A stretch of DNA of 64,000 bases from Corynebacterium mustelae (GTDB taxonomy: Bacteria > Actinomycetota > Actinomycetes > Mycobacteriales > Mycobacteriaceae). The stretch spans positions 2,542,001 to 2,606,000 of the forward strand of contig NZ_CP011542.1 of the NCBI RefSeq assembly GCF_001020985.1, read 5' to 3'. The translations under genes were made by a program, and so were the position numbers. The notes under the pieces are model-generated. The model searched no databases. It saw only the letters and a list, made by a program, of their open reading frames with translations, and was not told the DNA's origin. Each line of letters begins with the position of its first letter. Positions within the stretch are counted from its first letter, which is position 1. This document shows positions 63,188 through 64,000 of the stretch, piece after piece.

Positions 63188-64000
63188 ATGAACGATAAAC
63201 CTGGTGCCACTCGACGCTACTGCAACATAGTTGCAGCTTTTACTAACGCCCCTATTAGCGGTGCGATTATTAAGGCGGGTATCGCTACAGTTCAGAAATT
63301 CCCTAGCATTTGGCGACGCATTCCCCCGATCTACTTAGAGGAACGCGCTCAGCCAGCTTCCGGCTCCATGCGTTTTAATACACCGCGTCTTATCGACAGG
63401 ATGCCGGATGAGGATCCTCGGGTTCAACGGTGGTTCGTGGAATCCCCAGCTATGCAACGCATTGTGGAAGTTCAAGTTATGCTTCCAACCCGCCTCGGCG
63501 AACCTGCCCCCATGTTGTACCTCCTTGACGGGGTTTCCGCACCACGCCGTTCGGGGTGGCTGCGGGAAGGCAGAATACTGGAAATAATGGGTGACCAACA
63601 GGTCACAGTTGTTATGCCTACTGAAGCATCCGGTTCTCTTTACGAGGATTGGCTTTACGACGACCCGATCTTAGGTCGGTGCCGCTGGGAAACTTTCCTC
63701 ACTCAGGAACTCCCCCAAATATTGGAACATCCAGATCAGTGTTTGGCGTTTAATGGCAAACGGATCATCGGTGGATTGTCCATGGGGGCTACTGGCGCAG
63801 TACGAATTGCAGCAAAAAACCCCGAGTTCTTCCACGGTGTCATTGGGCTATCCGGCTGCTATTCCACCACCTCAACTATGGGCCGTGGCATGACGCTGGC
63901 CATGATCCGGTCGGTGGGCGGTGAACCAGACAACATTTGGGGTGCGGGACGCACCCCACGCAGCATCGCCGCCGATGTCACCCGCAATCCGGAAGGCTTG
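63188..64000 (+). CDS. corynomycolyltransferase paralogue (3' partial)
   Basis: 271 residues visible; the frame runs off the right end. It closely parallels the previous gene: 'RWFVESPAMQRIVEVQVM', 'PMLYLLDGVSAPRRSGWLREG', 'VVMPTEASGSLYEDW', nucleophile 'GGLSMGATGAVRIA' and 'GLSGCYST'. The N-terminus lacks a clear classical signal peptide: 'GATRRYCNIVAAFTNAPISGAIIKAG' is only moderately hydrophobic and begins with a twin arginine, so Tat export is conceivable. An in-frame stop 9 nt before the ATG prevents extension. Likely a tandem duplicate with diverged export. Confidence 0.88.
   Translation, partial: MNDKPGATRRYCNIVAAFTNAPISGAIIKAGIATVQKFPSIWRRIPPIYLEERAQPASGSMRFNTPRLIDRMPDEDPRVQRWFVESPAMQRIVEVQVMLPTRLGEPAPMLYLLDGVSAPRRSGWLREGRILEIMGDQQVTVVMPTEASGSLYEDWLYDDPILGRCRWETFLTQELPQILEHPDQCLAFNGKRIIGGLSMGATGAVRIAAKNPEFFHGVIGLSGCYSTTSTMGRGMTLAMIRSVGGEPDNIWGAGRTPRSIAADVTRNPEGL

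Overview
The window comes from the chromosome of a Corynebacterium species. The main evidence is two adjacent corynomycolyltransferase (antigen 85-type) genes at the right end, a moderately GC-rich core, and a gene order that, from memory, follows the C. glutamicum chromosome: corC-ybeY-phoH-rsmE-dnaJ-hrcA-hemW, then fadD15, malQ, dcp, idi, aecD, brnQ and a luciferase-like monooxygenase. Species is not claimed. Many start codons sit 7-9 nt behind a TANNNT hexamer, as expected for corynebacterial leaderless mRNAs; this decides several starts here.

Layout. 1-3.7 kb: a BtuFCD/FecBCD-type importer (left end cut) followed by bluB, pointing to corrinoid uptake and lower-ligand synthesis. 3.9-5.4 kb: a YceI protein and a SUFU-domain protein. 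5.4-7.8 kb: a three-gene ABC-2 exporter of the lantibiotic-protection type with no peptide cluster beside it. 8.0-10.8 kb: AT-richer accessory patch with a coupled unknown gene pair, a membrane-anchored Nudix-like protein and a DUF2283-like protein. 11.0-11.8 kb: VOC and SMI1/KNR4 proteins. 11.8-20.5 kb: housekeeping leftward operon (CNNM/CorC-type protein, rRNA maturation, RNA methylation, chaperone and heat-shock repressor, HemW), a Nudix hydrolase and a conserved unknown. 20.8-37.9 kb: core metabolism (acyl-CoA ligase, 4-alpha-glucanotransferase, oligopeptidase, esterase, LysR/dehydratase pair, Idi, lipoprotein, C-S lyase, branched-chain amino acid carrier, LLM oxidoreductase, SdpI), with an orphan PEP-utilising-enzyme barrel at 25.3-26.2 kb.

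38.0-49.8 kb is the most unusual part. It holds a 1489-residue AT-rich STAND-type NTPase with a nuclease-like N-terminus (candidate single-gene antiphage protein). Next is a fused double ABC exporter whose two nucleotide-binding domains have each lost complementary motifs. Then comes a candidate T7SS-type effector with a glycine-zipper C-terminus, followed by a small membrane protein and a frameshifted, 5'-truncated paralogue of it; these look like immunity genes.

50-55 kb: a complete Dpp/Opp-type importer operon with fused ATPases. 55.3-58.5 kb: a proline iminopeptidase and two small secreted proteins of unknown role, one with an SSNDK pentapeptide tract. 58.8-64 kb: YggS, an ADP-ribosylglycohydrolase, a small membrane protein coupled to an AEC carrier, and the mycolyltransferase pair (second one cut by the right end).

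An 11-mer, GCTTGTCGACG, occurs exactly 11 times (both strands) between 3.7 and 44.7 kb, mostly inside core genes, with no explanation from the annotation. No rRNA, tRNA, CRISPR array or intact insertion sequence was found.
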